Notes: generated by a model from the sequence alone, not told the origin. 64,000 nucleotides of DNA from an uncultured Blastocatellia bacterium (GCA_946480785.1 CAMLLD010000027.1:1-64000), one strand, 5' to 3'. Counted from the first letter of the stretch, positions 1-9,439 are shown. Program-made: numbers and translations.

Positions 1-270
1 ATTGTCCATCTTTCAAATCGACTTCGGGAGACCCGGCTTCATAGTTTCTGGGCTACAAGTAGTTAACGCCTACGGCGTTGGTTTTAGCGCCGCGGACTAT
101 TTTGCTTTCAACGCGGCGGGCTAGTTTTGGTTTAACGCCGCGGACTATTTTGCTTTTAACGCGGCGGGCTAGTTTTGGTTTTAACGCCGAAGGCGTTCTC
201 CAGTTCGAGCCCAGGGTTGCTTCAACCCTGGGTCATCTGAAAAGACGAAGGCTAACGCTGAAAGCGTTGG
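1..270. repeat. Intergenic region with ~48-bp imperfect tandem repeats
   Basis: No gene is supported here. Two near-identical units of about 48 bp lie at 81-129 and 130-177, and a third start is visible at 178-195. Each unit carries an internal inverted repeat (CGCCGCG near the start, CGCGGCG near the end), so each could fold into a hairpin. Further short palindromes of the form AACGCCnnnGGCGTT occur at 64-80 and 182-196, and GGGTTGnnnCAACCC at 213-230. The short frames across this stretch are repeat-derived. It lies just downstream of the Rel/SpoT stop codon. Confidence 0.6.
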
Positions 271-2457
271 CTAAGCCACGCCCTGGAGGCGCTCGACGTC
301 GAGTACGCCGGGGACGCCTTTGATCGATCCGATCACTCGGTCGAGGTGCTTGACGTCGAATACTTCCACGGTCACTTCGATGTGGCCGCGCTCGTCGTTG
401 GCGACCGAGGCGCGCGCGTCGCGAATGCCGGTTTTCATGTCGGAGATCGCGCCCGTGATGCCGGCGATCATGCCGGTGCGGTTTTCGGTTATCGCCAACA
501 ATTTCACCGCGTACGCGGTCTTCTCCGGCCGCCCCGCCCATTCGACCTCGACGATGCGCTCGCGATTCACCATCAACTGCGTCACGTTCTTGCAGCGCGT
601 CGTATGCACCGCGACGCCTTTGCCGCGCGTCACGTAACCGATGATGTCTTCGCCGTGCAGCGGATTACAACAACGCGCGCGCGTCACCATCAGGTCGTCG
701 ATCCCGCGCACGAGTATCGAGTCGTCACCAAGCCGGATCAGACGTTTGACCGCGCGGACGCCGCTGCGCAGCCGCGATTCCTTCTGCTTGTCGAGTTGTT
801 CGAACTGTTCCGGCCCGAGATACTTCGAGATCACGTTGCGCGGCACGAGCTTGCCGTAACCAATCGCCGCCAGCAGATCGTCGACGCGCCCGTAACCGTA
901 ATCACTCGCAACGCGCTTCATGTCCTTGTCCGTGTCGCTGAGCACTTTCTTCGGCGAAAGCTGGAACCGCGCCGCCTCTTTCTCGAAAAGCTTGCGGCCG
1001 ATCTCGATCGACTCGGTGCGTTGCTGCTCCGCGACCCAGTGGCGCACGCGATTGCGCGCGCGCGAAGTGACGATGAAGTTCAACCAGTCGCGCGACGGAT
1101 GTGAATTCGTGGTGGTGATGATCTCAACGACGTCGCCGTTCTGAATCTGCGTGCGCAGCGGCACCATGCGGCCGTTGATGCGCGCCCCCGTGCAAGTGTT
1201 TCCGACTTCCGAGTGGATCATGTAAGCGAAGTCGACCGGCGTCGCGCCGCGCGGTAACTGAATCACCTTGCCCATCGGCGTGAAGGCGTAGACGTCTTTG
1301 GGATAGAGGTCGAGCTTGAGCGAGTCAAGGAAGTCTTTCGAGTCTTTGACCTCCTGCGTCCACTCGACGAGCGAGCGCAACGCGGCCAACGCCTGATCGT
1401 CTTCGCGCTGCCCGCGTTTGCCTTCCTTGTATTTCCAGTGTGCCGCGACGCCTTCTTCGGCGATCTGGTGCATCTCTTCGGTGCGAATCTGCACTTCGAA
1501 CGACTGCAGGTTCGATCCGATCACGGAGGTGTGCAGCGACTGATACAGATTGTCGCGCGGCGTCGCAATCCAATCCTTGATGCGGCCGGGAACGGGTTTC
1601 CAGTTGTTATGGACCACGCCGAGCGCGGCGTAACAGTGACGCACTTCGTTGGGCGTGATGATGCGCGCGGCCACGAGATCGTAAACCTGGTCGAGCGTGA
1701 TCTTCTGCGCGCGCAGTTTCTTCCAGATCGAATAGAGACGTTTGACGCGGCCTTCGACGCGCACGAACGGCACTTCAGCTTCCGTCATCTTCTCTTCAAT
1801 GCGCGCCGTAACCGCGGTGAGAAACGCTTCGTTTTCCGGACGGCGTTTTTCGAGCTGTTCAGCGAGCTCGCGATAGTCTTCGGGATGCAGATGGCGAAAC
1901 GCGAGATCCTCGAGCTCGCCGCGCAACTTACCCATTCCGAGTCGATGCGCGATCGGCGCGAAGATCTCCATCGTCTCTTCCGCGATGCGCTTGCGTTTTT
2001 CGGTGCTGAGATACTGAAGCGTGCGCATGTTGTGCAGGCGATCGGCCAGTTTCACGAGGACGACGCGAACGTCGTCAACCATCGCCAGCAACATCTTGCG
2101 CACGTTTTCCGCCTGTTGCTCTTCACGCGAGATGTTGCTGATCTGCGCGATCTTGGTCAGGCCGTCGACAAGGTGCGTGATCTCTTCGCCGAAGAAGCGG
2201 CGAATCGTGTCGAGATCGACGAGCGTGTCTTCAACGACGTCGTGCAGCAGACCCGTGGCGACCGACACTTCGTCGAGCTTCATGTCGGCGAGGATGTTCG
2301 CGACCTCGAGCGGATGCACAAGGTACGACTCACCCGACGCGCGCTTCTGGCCCTTGTGTTCTTTCGCGGAAAAGAGGTAAGCGCGCCGGATTAGATCGAG
2401 GTCTGCCTGCGAGTGATTTACAGCGACCTTCTCGACAATATCTTCGATACGGATCAT
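271..2457 (-). CDS. Bifunctional (p)ppGpp synthetase/hydrolase, Rel/SpoT family
   Basis: This is a stringent-response enzyme that makes and degrades (p)ppGpp. Full-length order is visible: an N-terminal HD hydrolase domain (HDVVED motif intact, so hydrolysis is likely), the RelA/SpoT synthetase domain (DLVAAR, YQSLHT, EVQIRT), a TGS domain beginning DVYAFTP, and a C-terminal ACT domain. With the ATG at 2457 the product is 728 residues, normal for the family. An upstream in-frame TTG at 2478 is possible, but the ATG gives the usual MIRIED start. No strong Shine-Dalgarno sequence is visible. The gene lies downstream of the TonB/ExbBD/TPR genes on the same strand, separated by a 12-bp-armed inverted repeat, so it may have its own promoter. 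Whether it is called relA, spoT or rel cannot be decided from sequence alone. Confidence 0.95.
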   Translation of the reverse strand: MIRIEDIVEKVAVNHSQADLDLIRRAYLFSAKEHKGQKRASGESYLVHPLEVANILADMKLDEVSVATGLLHDVVEDTLVDLDTIRRFFGEEITHLVDGLTKIAQISNISREEQQAENVRKMLLAMVDDVRVVLVKLADRLHNMRTLQYLSTEKRKRIAEETMEIFAPIAHRLGMGKLRGELEDLAFRHLHPEDYRELAEQLEKRRPENEAFLTAVTARIEEKMTEAEVPFVRVEGRVKRLYSIWKKLRAQKITLDQVYDLVAARIITPNEVRHCYAALGVVHNNWKPVPGRIKDWIATPRDNLYQSLHTSVIGSNLQSFEVQIRTEEMHQIAEEGVAAHWKYKEGKRGQREDDQALAALRSLVEWTQEVKDSKDFLDSLKLDLYPKDVYAFTPMGKVIQLPRGATPVDFAYMIHSEVGNTCTGARINGRMVPLRTQIQNGDVVEIITTTNSHPSRDWLNFIVTSRARNRVRHWVAEQQRTESIEIGRKLFEKEAARFQLSPKKVLSDTDKDMKRVASDYGYGRVDDLLAAIGYGKLVPRNVISKYLGPEQFEQLDKQKESRLRSGVRAVKRLIRLGDDSILVRGIDDLMVTRARCCNPLHGEDIIGYVTRGKGVAVHTTRCKNVTQLMVNRERIVEVEWAGRPEKTAYAVKLLAITENRTGMIAGITGAISDMKTGIRDARASVANDERGHIEVTVEVFDVKHLDRVIGSIKGVPGVLDVERLQGVA

Positions 2458-2479
2458 TGCGACGTTCAAGTATAACAAA

Positions 2480-2545
2480 GGCCACAGATTTCACGGACTG
2501 ACACGGATCAGAGCAGATCCATGACAGTCAGTAAAATCTGTGGCC
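2480..2545. repeat. Inverted repeat of the CCACAGAT...ACGGAT dispersed type
   Basis: Perfect 12-bp arms (GGCCACAGATTT at 2480-2491 and AAATCTGTGGCC at 2534-2545) flank an interior holding CACGGA and ACACGGAT words. It lies between the Rel/SpoT gene and the TPR lipoprotein gene. Related words recur at 49744-49766, 56642-56669 and 61519-61539, which marks this as a dispersed repeat rather than a simple terminator. No T-run follows the arms. Confidence 0.6.
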
Positions 2546-2569
2546 TGAATGTCAGGCTTTGTAAGTTGG

Positions 2570-3427
2570 TTAGCCCTTAGGTGGCGAGGCCTGTTGCCGC
2601 GCCGCTTCCTCTTCCTTGCGCTTCTCAGCCGCCGCACTCAGTTCAGTGGTGCGCTTCAAAGCGACTTCGTATTCCTTCTGATACTGCGCCTTCTGGTCCG
2701 CCTGACCTTCCATCTCCGCGAGCTTCGACGCTTCGAGCAGCAGGTTGGTCTTGTAAGACCAGGCCGACTCGTTGTTCGGATCGAACTTGATCGCATTCTC
2801 GGCTTCGGAGAGGCCCTGCTTCACGCACATCTGCGCCTGATCGAAATCCTTCTGCTCCTTCGGCTTCTTGTAAGAGACGGTCGCTTTGTTATTGGCCGGG
2901 TCGACGGTGGTTACTTTGTTGGTCGGCAACTCGGTGATCTTGAACGAGCAGTCCCAGTCTTTACTCGCCAGGACGACGTAAGCTTCCGCGCGTTTGGTAG
3001 GCTCGGTCTGATCGCTCGCAGCGCGGGTGCTGATCCACGCGCGCAGTTTATCGTCCTGCTTGATAGCGCCGTAGAGATAGGCGATCGCCTTGTAAGCTTC
3101 TTCGTCTTTCGGGTTCTTGTCGTACAGTTTCCGATAAGCGTCAATCGCTTCCTGGGCTTTAGCGATGTTTTCGGGCGACTGTACGCCGGGGCGGTACTGC
3201 GCGTGAATCGTGCGCGCGATGAACATGGGCGCCGTCTTGTTGTTCGGGTCCAGCTCCTGCGCCCGGCGCGAATACTGTTCCGCCTCGACGAACCGGCCCT
3301 CGCGATACGCGCGCGCAGCCTCATTCAACTGGTTCTTGGCCCGAATGCTGTTAACGATGCTGCACCCGGAAGTTGTAGCAACAAGGACCGCCAGAAGGAG
3401 GACGATCCCGGTCTGAGCTCGTTTCAT
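2570..3427 (-). CDS. TPR-containing lipoprotein
   Basis: This is a 285-residue exported protein with a lipoprotein signal (hydrophobic stretch about 8-19, then lipobox-like TTSGC with Cys near residue 22). TPR-like helical pairs follow: AARAYREGRFVEAEQYSRRA is a clear first unit, and further units lie around 85-120 and 185-225. The C-terminus is charged and helical. It is the last gene of the TonB-ExbB-ExbD-ExbD cluster, 22 bp after the second ExbD. That context suggests an envelope accessory of the energised transport system, perhaps as scaffold, but the exact job is unknown. The lipidation call is from the motif alone. Confidence 0.85.
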   Translation of the reverse strand: MKRAQTGIVLLLAVLVATTSGCSIVNSIRAKNQLNEAARAYREGRFVEAEQYSRRAQELDPNNKTAPMFIARTIHAQYRPGVQSPENIAKAQEAIDAYRKLYDKNPKDEEAYKAIAYLYGAIKQDDKLRAWISTRAASDQTEPTKRAEAYVVLASKDWDCSFKITELPTNKVTTVDPANNKATVSYKKPKEQKDFDQAQMCVKQGLSEAENAIKFDPNNESAWSYKTNLLLEASKLAEMEGQADQKAQYQKEYEVALKRTTELSAAAEKRKEEEAARQQASPPKG

Positions 3428-3449
3428 TTATACGTGACTCCAATATTTA

Positions 3450-3959
3450 TTAAGGCAGATCGTCTACCTGCAATCCCACCGGGTTCGCGCCCGCGCCCTT
3501 GATGGCATCGATCACCTTGACGACGTCGCCATAGGGCAGCGCTCGCGGCGCCTTGACGAAGACGGTCTTCTCGATGCGCTCATCTTCTTTCAGGTCGGTA
3601 CGGTTTTCCATACCGATCTTGTAGGCGCGTTGATCTTTTCGCTGCTGGAACGTGAGCGCCAGCTTCTGGGCCAGAGGCGTCGGGTCGTTTACCGATCCGA
3701 GCGAGTCCTGGTTCAGTTTGATCGACAGGTCCTGCGCGATCGAGACCACCAGCGTCAGCGGATTTGGTTTGAGTTTGCTCAGGTCTTCATTGGGATCGCG
3801 CTGCGTCGGAATGTCGGCCTGAAAGCGGCTCGGCTTCAACGGCGTGACCACCATGAAGATGATTAATAGCACCAGCAAAACGTCAATCAACGGCGTGACG
3901 TTGATATAGGGCACTGCAGTCGTGCCCTTTTTCGAATTATCACCACCACCCATCGCCAT
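3450..3959 (-). CDS. ExbD/TolR family biopolymer transport protein (second copy)
   Basis: This 169-residue protein has the ExbD layout: a short cytosolic N-terminus, one membrane helix about residues 25-43 containing the conserved proton-carrying Asp (NVTPLIDVLLVLLIIFMV), then a periplasmic domain. The periplasmic part has an insert of about 30 residues relative to the neighbouring ExbD and ends in the conserved YGDVVKVIDAIKGAG region. A good ribosome site (GGAG) precedes the ATG. It follows another exbD gene and should be translated from the same message. Two ExbD paralogues in one operon suggest a heteromeric complex with one ExbB. Confidence 0.93.
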   Translation of the reverse strand: MAMGGGDNSKKGTTAVPYINVTPLIDVLLVLLIIFMVVTPLKPSRFQADIPTQRDPNEDLSKLKPNPLTLVVSIAQDLSIKLNQDSLGSVNDPTPLAQKLALTFQQRKDQRAYKIGMENRTDLKEDERIEKTVFVKAPRALPYGDVVKVIDAIKGAGANPVGLQVDDLP

Positions 3960-4026
3960 ACTGAATTTCTCCTCGTCCTTACTTAAACCCTGATAACTAA
4001 GCGGCTATGTATCAAGCGGCCATTTA

Positions 4027-4485
4027 TTAAGCCGCCGGCGCTGCTACTTTGCCGCCCTTCTTCTTGTCAGCCACGAGCCCGATCTTGTCCACGCCGAGCT
4101 TGCGCACTTCGTTGATGACATTCACCACGTCGCCGTAGCTAACGCCGACACCGCTCTTTATGTAAACGATGCGGTCCTGTTCGTTCTTAATCTTCTGCAA
4201 CATCGCGTCGACCTTCTCAGTCAACTGCTCGCGTTGCACCCGGATTTTGCCGAGGTAATACTCACCATCGTTTGGAATCGAGATCACAATCGACGACTCC
4301 TTGATGATCCGCGGATCGACGTCCGGGTTATTCATGTTCTTCGGCAAAGCGACTGTAATTCCCTGCTGGAGGAACGGCGTGACCACCATGAAGATGATCA
4401 GCAGCACGAGCATGATGTCGACCATCGGGGTGACATTGATCTCTGACTGGACGCCGCCGCCACCGCCACCACCTGACATTCCCAT
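4027..4485 (-). CDS. ExbD/TolR family biopolymer transport protein (first copy)
   Basis: This 152-residue ExbD-type protein starts with a glycine run. It has the membrane helix with the conserved Asp (NVTPMVDIMLVLLIIFMV, about residues 17-36) and a compact periplasmic domain ending in a YGDVVNVINEVRKLG segment, followed by a Lys/Ala tail. A strong AAGGAGA ribosome site lies upstream of the ATG. It sits between exbB and the second exbD. With ExbB it should form the proton channel that powers TonB. Confidence 0.94.
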   Translation of the reverse strand: MGMSGGGGGGGVQSEINVTPMVDIMLVLLIIFMVVTPFLQQGITVALPKNMNNPDVDPRIIKESSIVISIPNDGEYYLGKIRVQREQLTEKVDAMLQKIKNEQDRIVYIKSGVGVSYGDVVNVINEVRKLGVDKIGLVADKKKGGKVAAPAA

Positions 4486-4617
4486 AACTACATCTCCTTT
4501 TTAATCCGGCAAACGCTGATTTCTCGGGTAAACGCTGGTGCGGCTTTCAAGCACTTGTTTCGGCTCCAACGCCGCACCTCAGGGTTCACCATCCCGCGTT
4601 TGTTAACGCTTCAACTA

Positions 4618-5391
4618 TTACGGCTTCAACTGCTTCGTGCGGTTCTTGATGAAGTAGTCGACCAGTTCAGAAGCCGAGTTATCCATCTCGACGACAAAGC
4701 CGTCGACCTTACCGGTGAAGTAGTTGAACAGCCACACTGCGGGCACGGCTACGAGCAGACCGAGCGCGGTGGTAAACAACGCTTCCGAAATACCACCGGC
4801 GACTGCCGCGATACCGGCTGACTCCGCGTTCTTCATGCCGCGGAACGCGTTGATGATGCCGAATACCGTTCCGAACAGACCCACGAACGGGGCGGTCGAA
4901 CCGATCGTCGCGAGACCCGAAAGGCCGCGCTTGAATTCGGCCGTCTTGATCGCGATGGCGCGTTGCAGCGCACGCTTCGAGGCTTCGATCTCGTCTCCCG
5001 AAATGTCTGATGACTGTTCGTGAGCACGAAACTCCTGCAAACCGCTGCTGACGACCATGGCCAGGTGCGACTTGCGATGCTTGTCACTGATATTGATCGC
5101 TTCTTCGATGCGATCGTTCTTCAGCGCCTGGGCGACGCGGGGCGCAAACTCGCGCGACTGCTTCTTGGCCGCGGAGTAAGTCAGGTAGCGCTCGACCATG
5201 ATCGCGATCGAGTAGACGGACATGATCAAGAGCACGATGACGACGGCGATAGCGACGCCGCCCATGTTCTTCACCATTTCAGTCAGCGTGAACGTGCTTG
5301 AGGTATCAGCCGCCGGACTGGCTGCTGCTTCCTGGAAGAGTAATAAAAGGCCAAGCGCCTTTGCTCCTAAAAGACTCGTTAGAATTGTCAC
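4618..5391 (-). CDS. exbB: ExbB/TolQ/MotA family proton channel protein
   Basis: This is the ExbB component of the inner-membrane motor that energises TonB. Three membrane segments are visible: one following TEMVKNMGGVAIAVVIVLLI, and two in the C-terminal half (GLATIGSTAPFVGLFGTVFG and the segment around ALGLLVAVPAVWLFNYF). The start is decided by the ribosome site: GGAGGGG lies six bases before a GTG at 5391, while the in-frame TTG at 5406 overlaps that site. This start gives 257 residues. The gene lies between tonB and exbD in the usual order. TolQ remains an alternative name because no TolA or Pal genes are nearby to separate the two, but the adjacent TonB favours ExbB. Confidence 0.93.
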   Translation of the reverse strand: MTILTSLLGAKALGLLLLFQEAAASPAADTSSTFTLTEMVKNMGGVAIAVVIVLLIMSVYSIAIMVERYLTYSAAKKQSREFAPRVAQALKNDRIEEAINISDKHRKSHLAMVVSSGLQEFRAHEQSSDISGDEIEASKRALQRAIAIKTAEFKRGLSGLATIGSTAPFVGLFGTVFGIINAFRGMKNAESAGIAAVAGGISEALFTTALGLLVAVPAVWLFNYFTGKVDGFVVEMDNSASELVDYFIKNRTKQLKP

Positions 5392-5489
5392 GGTGAACCC
5401 CTCCAAAAGGTTTTATTAGTTTTATTGCAAGCAGAGAAGCCGATAATGCCTACGGTAACCGCGGCGACACGGACAATGATTCTCCGCAG

Positions 5490-6278
5490 TTACTGAGCCA
5501 CGAAGTTGTACTGGATCATCCCGGAAACCTTAACCGGCTGCCCCGATAGCTTGGTTGGGGAGAATCTCGCCTGGCGCGCCGCTGCGACAGCTACTGCCTG
5601 TAGTAACGGGTGACCGGAAATGGCCTTCGCGGAAACCACGTTGCCGTTTTCATCGATCAGCACCTGGACTGTTACAGTGCCTGCGGCGTGTGCGGCTTTT
5701 GCGATCGCCGGATACGCCGGCTTGGGCAAGCTGATGGCTTTGCCGTTCAGCACGCCGCCCGAAATCGGAGCGCGCGGCGGAGCCGGAGTAGCGGCTGGCG
5801 GTGGTGGGGGCTCGTCAGCAATGTTGACTTTCGCCGGAGCAGTTACGACGGTGCCTGCGCCTGGACCAGCCGGCATCGGCGCCGCGGCGTTTGAGTCGGC
5901 GGTACCAAGCACGGTGGTCACGCCGCGTCGGACTGGCGGCACGTCGCTGGCTTTGGCCGAAATCTCTTTCGGTGGCAGCCTGCTCTCATCGACGCTGGCG
6001 ACGAGCTCTTTCCGAATGTCGACGTTCTGCTCAACCTTTTGCGGTTTCGCTTCCTGTTTCTGTTCAGGCTCTTTCTGCTGTTGTGGTACCGGGACCGGAG
6101 CCACGAGCGTGGTCAATTCGAGTTCCTGGTCGGGCAGGAGATCGTTGTACCAGAGAATGCCGAAGACGAAAAATCCGGCCAACAACACTCCATAAATTGC
6201 AGCGGTGATCGCAATGAATGAGCCCTTTCGCGAGATGTCGCCTTTGTGCGAACTGGACTCGACTAAGTTATCGAACAT
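5490..6278 (-). CDS. tonB: Energy transducer TonB
   Basis: This is a 262-residue TonB-family protein. It has a cytosolic N-terminus of about 20 residues, one membrane anchor about residues 24-46, and a long Pro/Glu/Gln/Lys-rich periplasmic spacer (about 75-180). The C-terminal TonB domain begins near PKPAYPAIAKAA and includes GTVTVQVLIDENG and ARFSPTKLSGQPV. It transmits proton-motive energy from ExbB/ExbD to outer-membrane receptors. It is the first gene of the minus-strand cluster tonB-exbB-exbD-exbD-TPR lipoprotein. No TonB-dependent receptor lies in the window, so the cargo is unknown. Confidence 0.94.
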   Translation of the reverse strand: MFDNLVESSSHKGDISRKGSFIAITAAIYGVLLAGFFVFGILWYNDLLPDQELELTTLVAPVPVPQQQKEPEQKQEAKPQKVEQNVDIRKELVASVDESRLPPKEISAKASDVPPVRRGVTTVLGTADSNAAAPMPAGPGAGTVVTAPAKVNIADEPPPPPAATPAPPRAPISGGVLNGKAISLPKPAYPAIAKAAHAAGTVTVQVLIDENGNVVSAKAISGHPLLQAVAVAAARQARFSPTKLSGQPVKVSGMIQYNFVAQ

Positions 6279-6641
6279 TGATCTCTATCCTCCGATTCCG
6301 GCGCCAAATGGATCAGGGGTTACGAAAAATTAAGCAGTAACTGCCTCGCAAGGTCGATTAAAGTACCGCTTGAGTTCTGTCACTAATGAAGGGGAAACAG
6401 CAGCTTCTGCGATATTGAGCACACCGTTTTTGATTGGAAGCCGCTGCGCGAGAAAAAACTCGCCGGCCCGCTCAACACACCGCCACCGCGCCCAACTTCC
6501 TGTACTTCACACTCGCGGGGTCGACACTTGAACTATTTAATTGGCCAGCAACGTGCGCAGTCTAGTCCTCATGACGTTTCAAAGTCAAGCACTAGCACAG
6601 ACACCCTGGCCCGTTTTTCCCTTTTGTGTCTCGTTTGTGAC
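6279..6641. other. Intergenic region between secF and tonB
   Basis: There is no convincing gene in this 363-bp stretch. It must hold the minus-strand promoter of the tonB cluster and the end of the sec transcript, but I cannot pick out a clear sigma-70 pair, operator or T-tailed hairpin. Confidence 0.4.
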
Positions 6642-7709
6642 TTATAACTTTACGCCCGCACGGCGATTCGACGCTTTGCTCGGCGCTTTCGACGGCGCTT
6701 TGGCCGGAGTGCGCACGCCTCCTTTGAGAGGCTGGTTGAAAGCCAGAGCCGCTTGTCGATTGGCCGCTTCAATCCGCTGTTCCCACCACACCATGATCGG
6801 GCTGGCGATCGCTACAGACGAGTAGGTGCCGAAGATCACGCCGATCAGCAGGGCGACTGAGAAGCCGCGCAACACTTCACCGCCAAACAGGACCATGGCC
6901 AATACCGAGAGAAAGACCAGTCCGCTCGTGATGATGGTGCGCGAGAGCGTTTGATTGATTGCGTCGTTAGTAACTTTATAAAGCGAATCGCGCCGGTGCA
7001 GCTTGCGATTCTCGCGAATACGGTCAAACACGACGATCGTGTCGTTGACGGAGAAACCGACGAGCGTCAGCAAGGCCGCTATCACCGTCAGGCTCACTTC
7101 GAATTGAAAGATCGAGAAGAAACCGAGCGTCACGAGCACGTCGTGAAACACGGCGATGACGGCCGCGGCGCCGTAAGTCCATTCGAAGCGAAACGCGATG
7201 TAGATCAGGATGCCGACGAGAGCTGCAAGAGTGACGGCGATCGCTTTGTTGCGTAGTTGCGCCCCCGCGATCGCGCCGACGGCTTCGGTGCCGTCGATCT
7301 TGTAAGCCGCATTCGGCGCCGAGTTCAGGTCGACGGATGGCGGAGCTTCCTGCCCAAAAATGTTCAGCGCTCCGCGTACTTTAGTCCTGCCGTCCTGACC
7401 TTCGCCTTCCAACGGCACTTTGATCAAAACCATGTCGGTCTTATCGGTCACCGGTTGCACGACTGCGTCGTGAACTCCCTGGCTGACCAACGCCGCGCGA
7501 ATCGCCTCATCAGTCGGCCGCTGCTTGAAGCGCGCCGTCACCACGGTGCCGCCCTTGAAGTCGACTCCGAGATTGAAAGCCTGACCGCCGGTGGCTTGCC
7601 GTACGATCGCGGATGCGAGGCCCGCCAACATCAGCAACACGGAGATACCGATGAACCACACCCGGTTTCCCAACCAATCGATCTTAACGTCGTGCAGAAT
7701 CTGAAGCAT
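6642..7709 (-). CDS. secF: Protein translocase subunit SecF
   Basis: This is the SecF half of the SecDF motor that helps preproteins leave the SecYEG channel using proton-motive force. N-terminal membrane helix at about residues 17-38, then a periplasmic domain beginning with the GVDFKGGT signature. Five more membrane helices follow, with the FSVNDTIVVFDRIRE motif and the TLSRTIITSG segment typical of the family. It has 355 residues; the last ~35 form an Ala/Lys/Pro-rich extension. It follows secD by 13 bp and ends the tgt-yajC-secD-secF block. Confidence 0.97.
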   Translation of the reverse strand: MLQILHDVKIDWLGNRVWFIGISVLLMLAGLASAIVRQATGGQAFNLGVDFKGGTVVTARFKQRPTDEAIRAALVSQGVHDAVVQPVTDKTDMVLIKVPLEGEGQDGRTKVRGALNIFGQEAPPSVDLNSAPNAAYKIDGTEAVGAIAGAQLRNKAIAVTLAALVGILIYIAFRFEWTYGAAAVIAVFHDVLVTLGFFSIFQFEVSLTVIAALLTLVGFSVNDTIVVFDRIRENRKLHRRDSLYKVTNDAINQTLSRTIITSGLVFLSVLAMVLFGGEVLRGFSVALLIGVIFGTYSSVAIASPIMVWWEQRIEAANRQAALAFNQPLKGGVRTPAKAPSKAPSKASNRRAGVKL

Positions 7710-7722
7710 GATGAATCTCTAA

Positions 7723-9423
7723 CTAAATACTGAGCGACTCCACTCGCTCCTTCCGGTCGAGGTGCCACATAAAAATCGTACGCGAGACATAGACGGCCGA
7801 GAACAGGTTCACCAGCAGTCCAATCACCAGCGTCACCGCAAAACCGCGAATCGGCCCGGTGCCGAACACGAACAGGAACAACGACGAGATGATCGTCGTC
7901 ACGTGCGTGTCGATGATCGTGATAAACGCGTGGCCGAAGCCCTGATCGACGGCCGAAGGAATCGTTTTGCCGGAGCGTAATTCCTCGCGAATACGTTCGA
8001 AGATCAATACGTTGGAGTCGACCGCCATACCGATCGTCAGAATGATGCCGGCGATACCCGGCAGCGTCAGCGTCGCGCCGAAAACAATCAGCCCGGCCAG
8101 CATCAGCATCATGTTCAGCAGCAACGCGACCACTGCGTTAACGCCCGAGCCGCGGTAGTAAACCAGCATGAACAACACGACGAGCGCGAGACCGACCAGC
8201 GAGGCGCGCACGCCCGCGCGAATCGAGTCCTGGCCGAGGCTTGGTCCAACCGTTCGTTCTTCGAGATATTCGATCGGCGCTGGTAATGCGCCAGAGCGTA
8301 GCGTCAGCGCCAGGTCTTCGGCCGAGGTCTTGGTGAAACGGCCCGTGATCTGTCCCTGGTCGTAAATCTGCGACTTGATGTAAGCGATTGATTTGACTTC
8401 GCCGTTGAGGACGACGCCCATGTACTCGTTGATGTGCGCGCCGGTCCACGCGCCAAATTTGTCGGCGCCGCCTTTCTTCAGCGAAAAGTTGATCTCGAAG
8501 TCCTCGGAACGGCCGCCCTGCGATCCCACCGCACTCGCGTTGCGCAACTCGCTGCCGTCGATGATCGCCGGCACTTCCACGACGACCCACTGTTTCGGTT
8601 TCTGCGCCTGATCCTGCGAGCCGTTCGCGGTGGGTTCGATTCGTTCCTGATAAGGCAGAACTTTCCTATTCGGCGGCACGACGCCGCCGCTGCCGAGCGA
8701 ATTAATCGCTTCCGCTTCACTCGTATAAGTCGTCGCCGGCGACGGGCTCGGCGGACCGACCACGTGAACGAGCTCGAGTCGCGATTCACCCTGAAGAATG
8801 TTTTTGACGCGTTCCGGATCCTGCACGCCGGGCATCTGCAAAAGAATCTGGTGCGAACTCTGCGCGCCGTGTGTTTGCAGCGTCGGTTCCGTGATACCGA
8901 GCGCGTTGATGCGGCTCTCGATGATGTTCAGCGCCTGTTGGGTCGCGTTATCGGCGAGCGTACGCTGGGCCGCTTGCGTCATGCTCCAGGTCAGCCGGCC
9001 GCCGGAAGCGCTGTAGCCCCAAACGTTCGTGTCGCCGAGCTCGACCTTCTTTTGCACCGCTTCCTTGATCTCTTCGGCTTTCGAAGCATCGGCCGGTTCG
9101 AGAGTGACACGATAGCCGTTGCTGGTATCAGCCTGGCCGCCCTTGATTTCGTAACCCGCGTCCTTCGCTGCGTTTTGCGCGGCAACGTAGTTCTCTTCCG
9201 TCAGCCGCCGCAAATACTCCTCGGTCTTCACGCGCATCACGAGGTGCGAGCCGCCCTGAAGGTCGAGACCGAGATGGATGTTGTCCCGCAGCGTCGACTT
9301 GATGCCGCTCCACGTGAAGTCTTTGAGATGGGGACGGCGGCGCGGGCCGATTACGAGATAGAGACCGATGATCGTAACTACTACAATGATTATTGTGCGT
9401 TGGAGGAGGTTCTTTTTCTTCAT
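7723..9423 (-). CDS. secD: Protein translocase subunit SecD
   Basis: This SecD protein (566 residues from ATG 9423; an in-frame GTG lies one codon upstream) has an N-terminal membrane helix about residues 10-28. The large periplasmic region starts with GLDLQGGSHLVMRV and contains the second beta-rich part near LLQMPGVQDPERVKNIL. The C-terminal transporter half has five or six helices, with TIGMAVDSNVLIFERIREE, the conserved helix-4 motif with its essential Asp. It is followed by secF and preceded by yajC in the classical order. Confidence 0.97.
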   Translation of the reverse strand: MKKKNLLQRTIIIVVVTIIGLYLVIGPRRRPHLKDFTWSGIKSTLRDNIHLGLDLQGGSHLVMRVKTEEYLRRLTEENYVAAQNAAKDAGYEIKGGQADTSNGYRVTLEPADASKAEEIKEAVQKKVELGDTNVWGYSASGGRLTWSMTQAAQRTLADNATQQALNIIESRINALGITEPTLQTHGAQSSHQILLQMPGVQDPERVKNILQGESRLELVHVVGPPSPSPATTYTSEAEAINSLGSGGVVPPNRKVLPYQERIEPTANGSQDQAQKPKQWVVVEVPAIIDGSELRNASAVGSQGGRSEDFEINFSLKKGGADKFGAWTGAHINEYMGVVLNGEVKSIAYIKSQIYDQGQITGRFTKTSAEDLALTLRSGALPAPIEYLEERTVGPSLGQDSIRAGVRASLVGLALVVLFMLVYYRGSGVNAVVALLLNMMLMLAGLIVFGATLTLPGIAGIILTIGMAVDSNVLIFERIREELRSGKTIPSAVDQGFGHAFITIIDTHVTTIISSLFLFVFGTGPIRGFAVTLVIGLLVNLFSAVYVSRTIFMWHLDRKERVESLSI

Positions 9424-9439
9424 CACGAAACTTCTAAAA

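Noticed and set aside
81..195. Possible CRISPR array at the window start
   Set aside because: Units are directly adjacent without unique spacers and only two to three are present; no cas genes are seen.
346..2394. Long plus-strand frames antisense to the Rel/SpoT gene
   Set aside because: They are mirror frames of a clear conserved gene, rich in Arg/His, with no recognisable domain or start site.
6543..6558. TGGCCAG-N4-GTGC as a sigma-54 promoter
   Set aside because: Poor match in the -24 element and it points into the end of secF on the opposite strand.
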